Assembly: GCA_913041495.1 (NCBI GenBank)
Contig: CAJWHT010000013.1
Span: 1-53,167, forward strand
DNA length: 53,167 nt
Source of the DNA: an uncultured Desulfobacteraceae bacterium
GTDB taxonomy: Bacteria > Desulfobacterota > Desulfobacteria > Desulfobacterales > Desulfobacteraceae
Direction of reading: 5' to 3'
The notes under the pieces are model-generated. The model worked only from the letters and a program-made list of their open reading frames with translations, was not told the DNA's origin and ran no database searches. Numbering within the stretch: the stretch's first letter is position 1; each line of letters opens with the position of its first letter. Positions 22,915 through 31,581 of this stretch are shown in pieces. The translations under genes were made by a program, and so were the position numbers.

Positions 22915-24726
22915 ATGTTACCAGCAAGCCTCAGTGTCGATGTGGTATTCCTTGCCATCCGGTCTGCGGTAAAATTGGGCAGGCAAATGCGCGGTGTCTA
23001 CGTGGACAACCTCCGTAACAAAGCGTTGGCGCTTCCGTTTATTGAATTTCCCAGTGCGCCGGACTTTGCCTCTGCGGCCACCTTCTTTGAAGGAGACGGA
23101 AAGCAATATTTCGAATCCAGTCAAAGGGTTCAGGTGCTTTACAAAAAAGCCCTTAAAGGGACCATTGAACAAAGCAGCGAAGAAGGGCAGGAATTCATGC
23201 TGCTCTATGATGAATTCTGGGCCTTAAAGGTTTCAAGAGAAAAAGAGACGGTGGACCAGGGCATTGGCCGGCAGGAACTTGCCGATCTGATTTCCTATCG
23301 CCAGTGGAAAAGGGGGGGAGAGCAGAATCCATCTGCCCTGCAGCGGATCTCCGGTGCGCTGATCGAAATCGGCATTGATTACTTTGCCAATGTTCCCGGC
23401 GCGTTAAACGAAAAATCCGCCCATACAAAGGTCATAAAAGGCTTTTTAAAAGGGCTTGAAGACACCAATTTTTCAGAATCCGGCCTGGATGTCATTGCCC
23501 AGGATTTATTTGTCTCGGCCATTGAAGCGGTCTCTGAAAATCCTGAACTCCTGTCAGGTGATGAAAACGTTCAGGAGTTGGTCTGTGCGGTATCCAAAGG
23601 CATTGTCCAGGATGTCGAAAAAAAGATCAAGGAAATCCAGGACGGGCAAGGTGAAAACCTGGTCATTGAAGAGCGGATCCAGGGCTGGGCCAACATCGTT
23701 TTTAAATCCGTATTAACCCATTCCGGCCAGACAGTCCTCTCCCATCCCAATAAATTCCTTGGAATTCCGGAAGGCGAGGAATCCGAAATGATAACAGCCG
23801 TGGGCAACGTGCTGCTTGACGGCCTGATCACGGAGAATGGCGTGGATATTGGCGGCATGTTTGATAGAGCCTCTCTGGACAAAGTCACCCAGGCCGCATT
23901 GACCACGCTGGCCAAGTATCCGGAATTGGTTACGGACGGCAACGAAGGCTTGAAACAGATGGTTTCCGGGGTGGCCCTGGAGTTGTCTGAATCTTCAAAA
24001 TCAATCGATGCTGACCTGCTTCCTGAAGTGATGCGGCTGATCTTATTAAAAACCGGAGAAAATATGGAGGCCATTTGGCCTCAGGGGTCAGAGGATCCCC
24101 AAAAACACCTGTTGATCACTGCGGCAAAACACACCCTGGAAGCCATCGCTGCAAAACCTGAAAATGCTGAAGAGAACTGGGTGCCTGTGCTTAAAGGGGA
24201 GGATGCAAAAGAAATTTTAACCGTTGTCCTTGATGAAGTGATTCAGAATCCGGAATGGCTTTACCGGGATTCCGAAGAAATTTCCCCTGTGATCCGCACG
24301 GCACTGGAAGCCGCCTTTGAATCTTTGAATAAAATTAAAAAAGAAAACCGTCTGGCCCCGGATACCATAAAAAGCATATTGAACTCTGCCCTAAAGGCCG
24401 TGGCCATGCGCAAGGCATTTGCCGACCAGATTCCAATTGATGACACCGGGGATAAAAAATATTTGATTACATTTGTCCTGGATATGATTTTTGATTTGAT
24501 CTTCGAAAATCAGGACACGGCAAAAGCTCGATGGGTCATGGCACGGGGCAACGTCCTCAATATCCTGGTGGATGCCGTATTCAATAAAATAGCTGTTGAC
24601 GGCATTTCCAGGGACAGGATTCAAAAGATCAAGCAGATCATAGAACAGGCCATGATCCGGTACGGAAATGGTGAGCGGTTTTCCATAGAAGACATTGTAG
24701 CTCAGATCAATCAGGTCACCCCATAA
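22915..24726 (+). CDS. Large alpha-helical repeat protein of unknown function
   Basis: 603 residues; the ATG at 22915 has AAGGAG (22903-22908) upstream and is preferred to the ATG at 22879. The protein is acidic and almost wholly helical, with degenerate repeats of about 60-80 residues whose units end in a pattern like LxxVLxxVIxNPELL or ALTTLAKYPELV. It has no signal peptide, but a hydrophobic amphipathic N-terminus (MLPASLSVDVVFLAIRSAVKLG) could touch the membrane. No catalytic motif is visible. I do not recognise a family. Gaps to its neighbours are 89 and 14 bases, so it belongs to the cassette with the solenoid protein and the lipoprotein. Confidence 0.75.
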   Translation: MLPASLSVDVVFLAIRSAVKLGRQMRGVYVDNLRNKALALPFIEFPSAPDFASAATFFEGDGKQYFESSQRVQVLYKKALKGTIEQSSEEGQEFMLLYDEFWALKVSREKETVDQGIGRQELADLISYRQWKRGGEQNPSALQRISGALIEIGIDYFANVPGALNEKSAHTKVIKGFLKGLEDTNFSESGLDVIAQDLFVSAIEAVSENPELLSGDENVQELVCAVSKGIVQDVEKKIKEIQDGQGENLVIEERIQGWANIVFKSVLTHSGQTVLSHPNKFLGIPEGEESEMITAVGNVLLDGLITENGVDIGGMFDRASLDKVTQAALTTLAKYPELVTDGNEGLKQMVSGVALELSESSKSIDADLLPEVMRLILLKTGENMEAIWPQGSEDPQKHLLITAAKHTLEAIAAKPENAEENWVPVLKGEDAKEILTVVLDEVIQNPEWLYRDSEEISPVIRTALEAAFESLNKIKKENRLAPDTIKSILNSALKAVAMRKAFADQIPIDDTGDKKYLITFVLDMIFDLIFENQDTAKARWVMARGNVLNILVDAVFNKIAVDGISRDRIQKIKQIIEQAMIRYGNGERFSIEDIVAQINQVTP

Positions 24727-24740
24727 TCAGGAGGATTTAA

Positions 24741-25577
24741 ATGAGCCCTTTAAAAAAAATAAACAGCCGGTCAATTGGCTGCTGGATAGCGCAGGCCTTT
24801 GTTCTTGTCTCCATTTTGCTTATCAGCGGGTGCCAAAGCTATCTGGCCGATTATTCTTCCGCCCAGAAGCATTTTGACACGGCCTCCCAGCTTCAGGCCA
24901 GCAAGGTCTTTGAACCGGTCCTGACCCGGAACCTGGGGGATGAGTCCATCGCATATAATCAGATTCATTCCCACTATGCTGTGGCATTAAAGCTGATTTC
25001 AGAAGTCATTGATACCCATGAAAAAGAGCTGAAACAAGACCAGCTGCTGGGAAATGCATTTACCATTAAAGCCATTTCCCAATGGAAACTGGGACAGACA
25101 AAAGACGCCCTGTCCACGAAAAAGCAGGCATTGGAAAACCAGCAACTGCTCTATCCCCGTGACAAAGCATTGATGACGGCGCTTCCGGGCCTGATCAAGG
25201 CGGAACAGGCCAATTCAAAACGGCTGAACAAGGAACCATACCTGGGGACCTTAGGCATAAGAGAGATGATCCTTGGCGGCAATGGTGCCATGAACGATTT
25301 CAACATGGCGCTCAAGGCGCTGGATCAGAAGCACCCGGTCCGGATTTATATCATCATGACCCAAATTGCATCCATTCGAATCCTGCATTCAGCAACCCTC
25401 TTAATCCCGGATTTAACAATACAAAAAGAGGAGAGAACGGATTTGATAGAAACCTATTTCAAACCCTTGAGGAAAGAATTGATCACATTGCTCAAAGAGT
25501 TTGAAATTTACGGGGAATCATCGAGCGAGAATCTGCTGTTATATTTCAACAGGATATTTGGGAGCGGGCCCGATTAA
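24741..25577 (+). CDS. Lipoprotein of the accessory cassette
   Basis: 278 residues. A signal peptide with hydrophobic core AFVLVSILLI and lipobox LISGC directs lipid attachment at about C31. The rest is helical and TPR-like in spacing (SAQKHFDTASQLQ, then NAFTIKAISQWKLGQTKDALSTKKQALENQ). AGGAGG lies before the ATG, 14 bases after the helical-repeat gene. Probably anchored in the periplasmic leaflet of a membrane; function unknown. The TPR reading is by pattern only. Confidence 0.82.
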   Translation: MSPLKKINSRSIGCWIAQAFVLVSILLISGCQSYLADYSSAQKHFDTASQLQASKVFEPVLTRNLGDESIAYNQIHSHYAVALKLISEVIDTHEKELKQDQLLGNAFTIKAISQWKLGQTKDALSTKKQALENQQLLYPRDKALMTALPGLIKAEQANSKRLNKEPYLGTLGIREMILGGNGAMNDFNMALKALDQKHPVRIYIIMTQIASIRILHSATLLIPDLTIQKEERTDLIETYFKPLRKELITLLKEFEIYGESSSENLLLYFNRIFGSGPD

Positions 25578-25616
25578 AGCCCCGTCTTTTTAACGCTTTC
25601 CGATGGAGGATAAATC

Positions 25617-26585
25617 ATGCTTGAATCACTGGATGTTATGATTTCACTGGGCGTCATCTTCCTTGTACTGAGCATGGCGCAAAAATACGTTATGAGCCTG
25701 ATCAAACGCCTGCTGAGCACCAAAGCAGAGGTGGTGTCTAAAGAAATGAAAACCTTTATGGGTGAAAAGACATCACAATTTCTGGAATCCTATGTAAAAC
25801 ACCAGGCCCAGCATCTGAATGTATTTGAAAAAAAGAGACTCGGTGACGGTCAAAGATTCCGCCTGCTGACGGCCCCGGAAGTCAAACAGGTGGCCTGCGA
25901 GTTGACACGATTTCTGAACTCCGATGCCATTGAAGTCCTTAAAAAGGATCTGGGCATGGAGAACCGATCAGATTTTGCAAAAGATCTTGATATTGTGAAA
26001 AAGCACCTGGACTCTCTTCAAACCAAAGCGGACACCCTGTTTGAAAATACACTGAGAAAAATTGAGGACAGCTATAAAAGTAAAATGCGGGCCTGGACAT
26101 TCTTTGTTGCATTTGCCCTGGTCATTGTGATGAATGCCAGTTTTTTCGACATTTATAACCGCATTTCGAGCAATGGCGCGCTCCGGGGCAAGCTGGTTAA
26201 CAGCACAGAATCCATCATGGATCGATTCGATACCGTGGAAAAGGAGATGGCGGAACTGGACCAGGCCCAGATTAAAAATTACACGCAGGAAGTGCAGGGG
26301 GTAAAAACAAAAATTGCCGATCTGACTCAGCTTATCGAAGAGAACCAAACCTTTTTCGGATGGGATAAAAAGAAATGGGATGATCTTCGTGGTTGGAAGA
26401 TACTCAATAAAGTGGTCGGGTTCCTGATATCAGCGCTTCTCATGAGTTTTGGGGCACCGTTCTGGCATGATTATCTGTCAACCTTTGTCAATATCCGCAA
26501 GGTTGTGGCCCGAAGATCCGAACAGTCCCAGGCGGCTGCCCCCCCCGCAGCAGTATCAACAGCCCCGGGAGGATGGCTTCCCTGA
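25617..26585 (+). CDS. Membrane protein with N-terminal TM and central coiled coil
   Basis: 322 residues. TM1 at the N-terminus (MISLGVIFLVLSMAQKYV), a cytoplasmic or periplasmic helical region (~30-155), TM2 (WTFFVAFALVIVMNASFF), a coiled coil (VEKEMAELDQAQIKNYTQEVQGVKTKIADL), then TM3 (VVGFLISALLMSFGAPFWHDYLS) and an Ala/Pro-rich tail. The TM3 region GFLISALLMSFGAPFWHD recalls a short motif seen in several bacterial membrane proteins of unknown function. GGAGG precedes the ATG; the gap to the lipoprotein gene is 39 bases. Likely a scaffold of the cassette's envelope complex, but that is inference. Confidence 0.8.
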   Translation: MLESLDVMISLGVIFLVLSMAQKYVMSLIKRLLSTKAEVVSKEMKTFMGEKTSQFLESYVKHQAQHLNVFEKKRLGDGQRFRLLTAPEVKQVACELTRFLNSDAIEVLKKDLGMENRSDFAKDLDIVKKHLDSLQTKADTLFENTLRKIEDSYKSKMRAWTFFVAFALVIVMNASFFDIYNRISSNGALRGKLVNSTESIMDRFDTVEKEMAELDQAQIKNYTQEVQGVKTKIADLTQLIEENQTFFGWDKKKWDDLRGWKILNKVVGFLISALLMSFGAPFWHDYLSTFVNIRKVVARRSEQSQAAAPPAAVSTAPGGWLP

Positions 26586-26629
26586 ATGTAAAATGCGTTT
26601 ATCAGGACACCACAGATAAGGAGGCAGGT

Positions 26630-27520
26630 ATGCGATTTACAATTGGCAGCAAAGGAGAAGAGGTTAAAAGCGTTCAGGAGATTCTAAAGCAGCTGGGATA
26701 CGGCCCGGGGCCAATAGACGGATGGTTCGGAGAGAAAACCGAGAAAGCGGTGGTGCAGTTTCAGGAGGAAAACGATCTCTATGCCGATGGCATCGTCGGC
26801 CCCACAACCTGGAAGGGGCTTCACCAGGCCGTGAAGATTCATATGGATGAGCAAATGCCGCTGCTGACCGGAAATGCTGCCCCGCCGGATTTAATGCCCT
26901 GGGTGAGGGTTCCTTCAGATAAATACCGGGATGGATATGACCGTTTCTTTCTGAGAGAGGACGCGGCCAAGGCCTATTTGCAGGTTCGGGAAAGAGTCGT
27001 GGAGGCCGGGGGAATCTTAACCAGCTCCGGTGCCAGAAGATCTCTCAACGCCAGGGTCAGTGCCTCCCGCAGTGCAACGTCATTCCATTATACGGGTATG
27101 GCCCTGGATCTGTTTGTCGGCAGCGGCATGGAAAATAGGACAAGGGATCCATTTGTCGTGACGCCTGATGGAGACCGTTACTGGCGGGTTTATGTCCGGG
27201 CACCCGGCGGGGATGCCATGGAGATTGATGCGGTCACTTACGGCTCACGAAAAACAGGCAGGACGGTGTCCGATCATTTTCTTGATCTGACAGCGCTGTT
27301 CAGATCCGCAGGATTTAAGCGAATCAGGGCCAGAAAATCCTTTTTCACAGGCGGCACATGGTTGGGGGCTGAGTGGTGGCATTTTCAATATGAAAAACCA
27401 CTGGAAAAAGGTGTATCCACCTTTGGAGACCAATTGCTCAAAGTCTATTCGGAAAATGAAATAAGAGACACGCCGCCGTGGAAATACAGGGATAGGGTAT
27501 TTGGGATCAATTGGTTTTGA
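26630..27520 (+). CDS. Peptidoglycan-binding M15-type metallopeptidase
   Basis: 296 residues from the ATG at 26630 (AGGAGG nine bases upstream; preferred to 26573, which overlaps the previous gene). An N-terminal PG_binding_1 domain (~5-68; GEEVKSVQEILKQLGYGPGPIDGWFG, then AVVQFQEENDL, then DGIVGPTTW) is followed by a D-Ala-D-Ala/LAS-type zinc peptidase domain: SFHYTGMALD (H153, D160 of the HxxGxAxD motif) and EWWHFQY (E248, H251). M15-like enzymes cut peptidoglycan peptides. No signal peptide is evident, so it would need export by another route or act on lysis, as phage endolysins do. It ends the cassette. Confidence 0.88.
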   Translation: MRFTIGSKGEEVKSVQEILKQLGYGPGPIDGWFGEKTEKAVVQFQEENDLYADGIVGPTTWKGLHQAVKIHMDEQMPLLTGNAAPPDLMPWVRVPSDKYRDGYDRFFLREDAAKAYLQVRERVVEAGGILTSSGARRSLNARVSASRSATSFHYTGMALDLFVGSGMENRTRDPFVVTPDGDRYWRVYVRAPGGDAMEIDAVTYGSRKTGRTVSDHFLDLTALFRSAGFKRIRARKSFFTGGTWLGAEWWHFQYEKPLEKGVSTFGDQLLKVYSENEIRDTPPWKYRDRVFGINWF

Positions 27521-27561
27521 TTGGGGGTGTTTCCAAAATCAGCTAAGTTATAAGAGTCTTG

Positions 27562-27575
27562 CATCAACGTTGATG
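27562..27575. repeat. 14-bp perfect palindrome downstream of the cassette
   Basis: CATCAACGTTGATG lies 42 bases after the peptidase stop. There is no T-run, so it is not a typical terminator. It could be a protein-binding site or chance. The surrounding 27521-27725 is AT-rich with no gene. Confidence 0.4.
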
Positions 27576-27729
27576 ATCAAAATAATTATGTGGTTTTACG
27601 ATATCTATCAACGGAATGAGTAATTTCAATGCGTTTACTCATGGTATAAGTCCTGCTTCTTGATAGTTCAGAAAAAATCAAGCACTATCGCTGTCAGTCC
27701 ACATCATTTTTGGGGAAATTTTACCGGAT

Positions 27730-27945
27730 AGCAAACCCGGAGGACCAGGCAGCCGGTGCCGTGTAGGCCCGGAACGGCGTGAGATTACGCGGGGCGTCAT
27801 ACCCCAAGGGCAGAAGCCGGACAGACAGACCCGTGAATCTCCGCTATTCCGGCGATCACGACGATTGCCGGAATATTAGTGGAGGGTCCCGCGGGGCCGA
27901 CTGCCGGGTAGATGACTCGGCCGGTGGCAAAACCTTAATCCACCG
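27730..27945 (+). ncRNA. Candidate structured RNA (HEARO/omega-RNA-like, orphan)
   Basis: A GC-rich island in AT-rich DNA with many consistent stems on the plus strand: GCCGT/ACGGC (27758-27762/27774-27778), GAGATT/AATCTC (27781-27786/27836-27841) enclosing GGGG/CCCC (27791-27794/27802-27805), a 9-bp TATTCCGGC/GCCGGAATA stem (27845-27853/27867-27875), GGCCGA/TCGGCC (27895-27900/27917-27922) and GGTGG/CCACC (27923-27927/27940-27944). All frames are interrupted. The layout and some of the wording remind me of HEARO RNAs, which accompany IscB-type transposon nucleases, but no IscB gene follows. Strand and family are uncertain; that it is a structured RNA is more secure. Confidence 0.5.
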
Positions 27946-27952
27946 CCAACAT

Positions 27953-27989
27953 TTCCAACGACATTCTCCCCTATAAAATACCGTTGGAA
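27953..27989. repeat. 8-bp inverted repeat after the structured RNA
   Basis: TTCCAACG (27953-27960) and CGTTGGAA (27982-27989) flank a 21-base AT-rich spacer. It could be the end of the RNA element or a weak terminator. Bases 27990-28110 hold nothing I can name. Confidence 0.4.
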
Positions 27990-28110
27990 CAGTGCTGGCG
28001 CATGATCTCACACGAATCATACCCGACGAATACAAGGAACGGTATTAGATCCGGTCTTAATCCAGAAAACTGGCCAGGGAAGTCAACATGATTTTGCGCC
28101 AGGAGGCATA

Positions 28111-28812
28111 TCAGGGGGATACGAGTTTTTTGTCCCTGAGCACCAGGTGCCGGTCGGCGATGCGCCGGACCTGGTCCATGTAATGGGAAACAAGGATAAT
28201 GGTTCTGTCCTTCTTGAGCCTGAGCAACAATTTTTCCATCTCATGGACGGCGGCTTCGTCCAGGGATGAGGTGGGCTCATCCAGAAGAAGGACCTGGGGC
28301 TCCAGCACAAGGGATCTTGCAATGCACAGCCGTTGCTGCTGCCCACCGGACAAGGCCCTGGCATCCTCGTTCAGCCGGTCTTTGATTTCATCCCATAACA
28401 GGGCCTGGCGAAGCGCTGTTTCCGCTTTTGCGGCAACGGTTTTTCCGTTTTTTTCTCCCATAAGGGTCAGGGGAAAGGCCATGTTTTTGCGGATGCTCAT
28501 GGGCAGCGGGTTGGGCATCTGAAATACCATGCCCACCCGGCGGCGTAACAGGGGCAGACGGCAGTCCGGGTGGTTGATATCTTCAAACCCGTTTCCAAAA
28601 TCCATGCAGACCCGTCCTGTGGCCCGGGCGCCGTCGATGTTCTCCCACAGCCGGTTGAACACTGTTAAAAAAGAGGATTTCCCCTGGCCGGAGGGGCCGG
28701 TGATGGAGGTGATGGACCGGTACCGGATATCCAGGCGGATATCTTCGAGGATCTGCCTTTTGGCATACCAGAAGTTCAAGCCCCTGATTTTTATTTTGGG
28801 TGCGTCATTCAT
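28111..28812 (-). CDS. pstB: Phosphate-type ABC transporter ATP-binding protein
   Basis: 233 residues; a single ABC ATPase domain with Walker A GPSGQGKSS (~39-47), Q-loop MVFQMPNPLP, signature LSGGQQQRL, Walker B VLLLDEPTSSLD and H-loop VSHYMDQ. The Q-loop NPLPMSI wording is that of PstB, which powers high-affinity phosphate uptake. It is slightly shorter than E. coli PstB, and the usual GPSGCGKST has Gln for Cys. It follows pstA after seven bases and ends the operon; no phoU follows. Confidence 0.88.
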   Translation of the reverse strand: MNDAPKIKIRGLNFWYAKRQILEDIRLDIRYRSITSITGPSGQGKSSFLTVFNRLWENIDGARATGRVCMDFGNGFEDINHPDCRLPLLRRRVGMVFQMPNPLPMSIRKNMAFPLTLMGEKNGKTVAAKAETALRQALLWDEIKDRLNEDARALSGGQQQRLCIARSLVLEPQVLLLDEPTSSLDEAAVHEMEKLLLRLKKDRTIILVSHYMDQVRRIADRHLVLRDKKLVSP

Positions 28813-28819
28813 ATCAAGC

Positions 28820-29707
28820 TCAATTGAAGCTGTTGTACCGCCGTTTGATTTGAAAGGAAATGATAAAAAGACCTGTGCAGATGGCCAGCAGAATCAGGGC
28901 CGCCCCATATGCGGCCTCAAGTTCGGCAGGGTCTGAATATTCACTGGCGGTGTAGTAAATAAAAAAAGGCAGGGCCTCAAAGGGGGAAAACAGGGACTTA
29001 GGGACCCCGGCTGTGGCCACCACCCCGGTGAGCATGATCACCGCGGTATCCTCGGCACACCGCCCGATGGCCAGCACGATGCCGGCCATGATATCAGACA
29101 GGGAGGCCGGAATCAGGACATGGCGCAGGTTCTGCAGGGGACTTGCCCCCAGGCTAAGCCCGGTCATCCGGATCTCCAAAGGGATCTGTTCAAGGGCGAT
29201 GCGAGTGGTCTTCACGATATAGGGCAACACCAGAAAGGCCAGGGCGATGCCGGAAATGCCCAGGCAGGGAAGGATGCGGCCGCCGAAATAATGGTGCAGG
29301 AATACGGTGATGGAAAAGCCGAATAATCCCACGACAATGGACGGGATAGCAGCCAGGATGTCTACCATGAGGCTGAAAAAGGACTTGACCCGGTTTGAAG
29401 CGTACTCAGCCATGTAAATACCGCAGGCCAGCCCCAGGGGAAGGGCTGTTCCCACGGCCAGGCAGATCAGGCAGAATGTGCCCAGGGCCGCCGGAAAAAG
29501 CCCTGAAAACACCCGCTTTTTAAACAGCAATGCATCCAGGGGGCGGACCTCACCGAAAATCAATTTCGGCCCCAGCACATGCCAGCCCTTAAAAAAGAGA
29601 AAGCCCAGAATGGCGGCAAGCACCAGGGTCAGGGTCAGGGCACAGCCCCAGCAGAACAGGGTCATGAGCCGGTCGCAGGCCTCTCCATTGACACGGGAAG
29701 GGATCAC
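28820..29707 (-). CDS. pstA: Phosphate-type ABC transporter permease
   Basis: 295 residues with six membrane segments and the inner-membrane permease signature (EQIPLEIRMTGLSLGASPLQNLRHVLIP, the EAA loop). SIVVGLFGFSITVFL and AIGRCAEDTAVIMLTGV match PstA/PstC permeases. The GTG start at 29707 overlaps the TGA of pstC (GTGA, four bases), so translation is coupled. It forms the channel with PstC. Confidence 0.88.
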   Translation of the reverse strand: MIPSRVNGEACDRLMTLFCWGCALTLTLVLAAILGFLFFKGWHVLGPKLIFGEVRPLDALLFKKRVFSGLFPAALGTFCLICLAVGTALPLGLACGIYMAEYASNRVKSFFSLMVDILAAIPSIVVGLFGFSITVFLHHYFGGRILPCLGISGIALAFLVLPYIVKTTRIALEQIPLEIRMTGLSLGASPLQNLRHVLIPASLSDIMAGIVLAIGRCAEDTAVIMLTGVVATAGVPKSLFSPFEALPFFIYYTASEYSDPAELEAAYGAALILLAICTGLFIISFQIKRRYNSFN

Positions 29708-30549
29708 AGGTTTTTCTCCGCAGCCCTGGCCGCCAGAATGCCCAGGCCGGTCATGACGTACAGCAGGATGCCGCTGATAAAAATGGTTTTAAATTCCAGG
29801 CTGTCAAAATCCGCCGCGATCACCAGGGCAATATGGGCCGTAAGGGTTCTGGCCGAATCCAGAACGGATTCCGGCAGGGTAACGGCGTTCCCGCCCAGCA
29901 TCAGGGCGATGAGGGTGTCTCCCACGGCCCTGCCAAAGGCCAGCACCGTGCCCGAAACAATGCCCGGCCAGGCAGCGGGAAAGATGATATGGCGGACTTT
30001 CTGGTAAGGGGTGCCGCCCATGGCATCCACGGCGTCCAGCCAGGTCCGGGGGACCCTGGCAATGCTCCTGGAAAAGAAAAGAATCATGGTGGGGCAGATC
30101 AGGACCGCCAGCATGAGGGCGGCGGTCAGTATGCACAGCCCCGATCCCTGTCCGCTGAAAGACCTGACCAGGGGCACAAGGAGGAAAATTCCCACAAATC
30201 CGTAAATCACCGTGGGGATGGCCGTCATCAGCCGGACCAGCCATTCCAGCAGCCGGCCCGCCCCCCGGGGCCGGACCACCTCAATGAACAGCGAGGCCCC
30301 CAGGCTCACCGGAAAGGCAATGATAAGGCTGAGGCCGGCAATATACACCGACCCCACCGCCATGGCCAGGATGCCGAACTGTCCGTGGTCCGGGGACCAT
30401 GGACCCGTGAGAATGTCCCAGAGCATCCCGGACCGGATCAGGGGAAGCCCCAGCACCACCATGAATCCCAAGACCAGCAGTCCCGCCAGGGCACAGGTCA
30501 GCCCTGCTGAAAAAAAGAGGCGGCGTGCCGCCCTGTCTCCTGAGTCCAT
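29704..30549 (-). CDS. pstC: Phosphate-type ABC transporter permease
   Basis: 281 residues, six membrane segments. Signature stretches include AIPTVIYGFVGIFLLVP, the EAA loop DAVDAMGGTPYQKVRHIIFPAAWPGI (split here by its glycine turn) and AFGRAVGDTLIALMLGG. The ATG at 30549 shares its A with the TGA of pstS (TGATG), which I prefer over an upstream TTG. Compact overlaps throughout the operon indicate strict co-expression. Confidence 0.88.
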   Translation of the reverse strand: MDSGDRAARRLFFSAGLTCALAGLLVLGFMVVLGLPLIRSGMLWDILTGPWSPDHGQFGILAMAVGSVYIAGLSLIIAFPVSLGASLFIEVVRPRGAGRLLEWLVRLMTAIPTVIYGFVGIFLLVPLVRSFSGQGSGLCILTAALMLAVLICPTMILFFSRSIARVPRTWLDAVDAMGGTPYQKVRHIIFPAAWPGIVSGTVLAFGRAVGDTLIALMLGGNAVTLPESVLDSARTLTAHIALVIAADFDSLEFKTIFISGILLYVMTGLGILAARAAEKNL

Positions 30550-31382
30550 CAATTGACCGGGATAAATCCTTTTTCAGCGGCTATTTTCTGCCCTTCAGGA
30601 CTCATGAGATAGGCGATGAATTTTGCGGCCAGTCCTTTTGCCTCGCCCTTGGTATTGGAATAAAGGCCCCTGGCCACCTTGTAATCACCGCTTTTTACTG
30701 AGCCAAGGCTGGGACGGACATTATCCAGGGCCACCGGGGCCACACTTTTGTCCATATATCCCACCGAAATATAACCGATGGCGTAAGGATCGTTGCCGAT
30801 CGCCGATTTCATTGCGCCGTTGGAGGCTACGAAATTGGCTTTTCCTGAGATATCCCCTTTGCCCAGGGCTTTTTTCCAGAACACCGACCGGGTGCCTGAG
30901 GAGGCATCCCGGGTGTAAAGATTGATGCCCCGGTCCTCTCCGCCAAGGTCTTTCCATGAGGTGATTTTTCCCGCATACACCGCGCGAAGCTGATCAGAGC
31001 TCAGGGCGGTGACCGGATTATCGGGATTCACCACCGGTGCTACCCCGTCAATGGCCCATTTATGCATGGAGAGTCCGTATTTTTCTATCTCCTGGGGTTT
31101 AGGTTTTCTGCCGGAGTTACCGATATCCACCAGCCCTTCACCCACCTGTTTGATGCCGGCCCCGGATCCGCCGCCGGCAATAGTGATACTGATGTCCGGA
31201 TTAAACCGCATGATCCGTTTTGCCGCTTCCTTCATCACCGGAATATGGGCGGTGCCTCCGGAAATCCTCAGGGTGCCGGATTCTCCCTTAAAGGTGTCCA
31301 GCGCTGATGCGCCGGCAACGGCGGGCAGCAGTACCGCTGCCATGCAGACCAACGTCCATTTGATAGTGTTTTTCATTTTCAT
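30549..31382 (-). CDS. pstS: Phosphate-type ABC transporter substrate-binding protein
   Basis: 277 residues with a Sec signal peptide (MKMKNTIKWTLVCMAAVLLPAVAGASA, cut near residue 26). The PBP-like domain carries oxyanion-binding motifs: ISGGTAHIPVM, the Gly/Ser loop IAGGGSGAGIKQV, DIGNSGRKP, and TRDASSGTRSVFW. This is the PstS type. A related anion is possible, but the SSGTR and GGGSGAG motifs favour phosphate. It is the first gene of pstSCAB; no clear Pho box was seen in 31383-31580, which also serves the divergent yqeB-like gene. Confidence 0.88.
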   Translation of the reverse strand: MKMKNTIKWTLVCMAAVLLPAVAGASALDTFKGESGTLRISGGTAHIPVMKEAAKRIMRFNPDISITIAGGGSGAGIKQVGEGLVDIGNSGRKPKPQEIEKYGLSMHKWAIDGVAPVVNPDNPVTALSSDQLRAVYAGKITSWKDLGGEDRGINLYTRDASSGTRSVFWKKALGKGDISGKANFVASNGAMKSAIGNDPYAIGYISVGYMDKSVAPVALDNVRPSLGSVKSGDYKVARGLYSNTKGEAKGLAAKFIAYLMSPEGQKIAAEKGFIPVN

Positions 31383-31581
31383 TTGTTTCTCCTTAAAAAG
31401 TGATTTGTGCGCTAATTGTATCCTAACTCTTTTTATGGGTACTCATATTCAAGGTGAAACACATGATCAAATTGATAATTCTGATGGTCCAAATGATTCA
31501 AATAGATATTCTCAATTCTTAGAACGTGGCATAATGATGGTATGATTTAGATGAATTTAAATTAAAGGGTGATAAAGCGAA

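Noticed and set aside
27779-27976. 65-codon ORF inside the structured RNA candidate
   Set aside because: No ribosome site or protein-like composition; the stems explain the GC-rich open frame.
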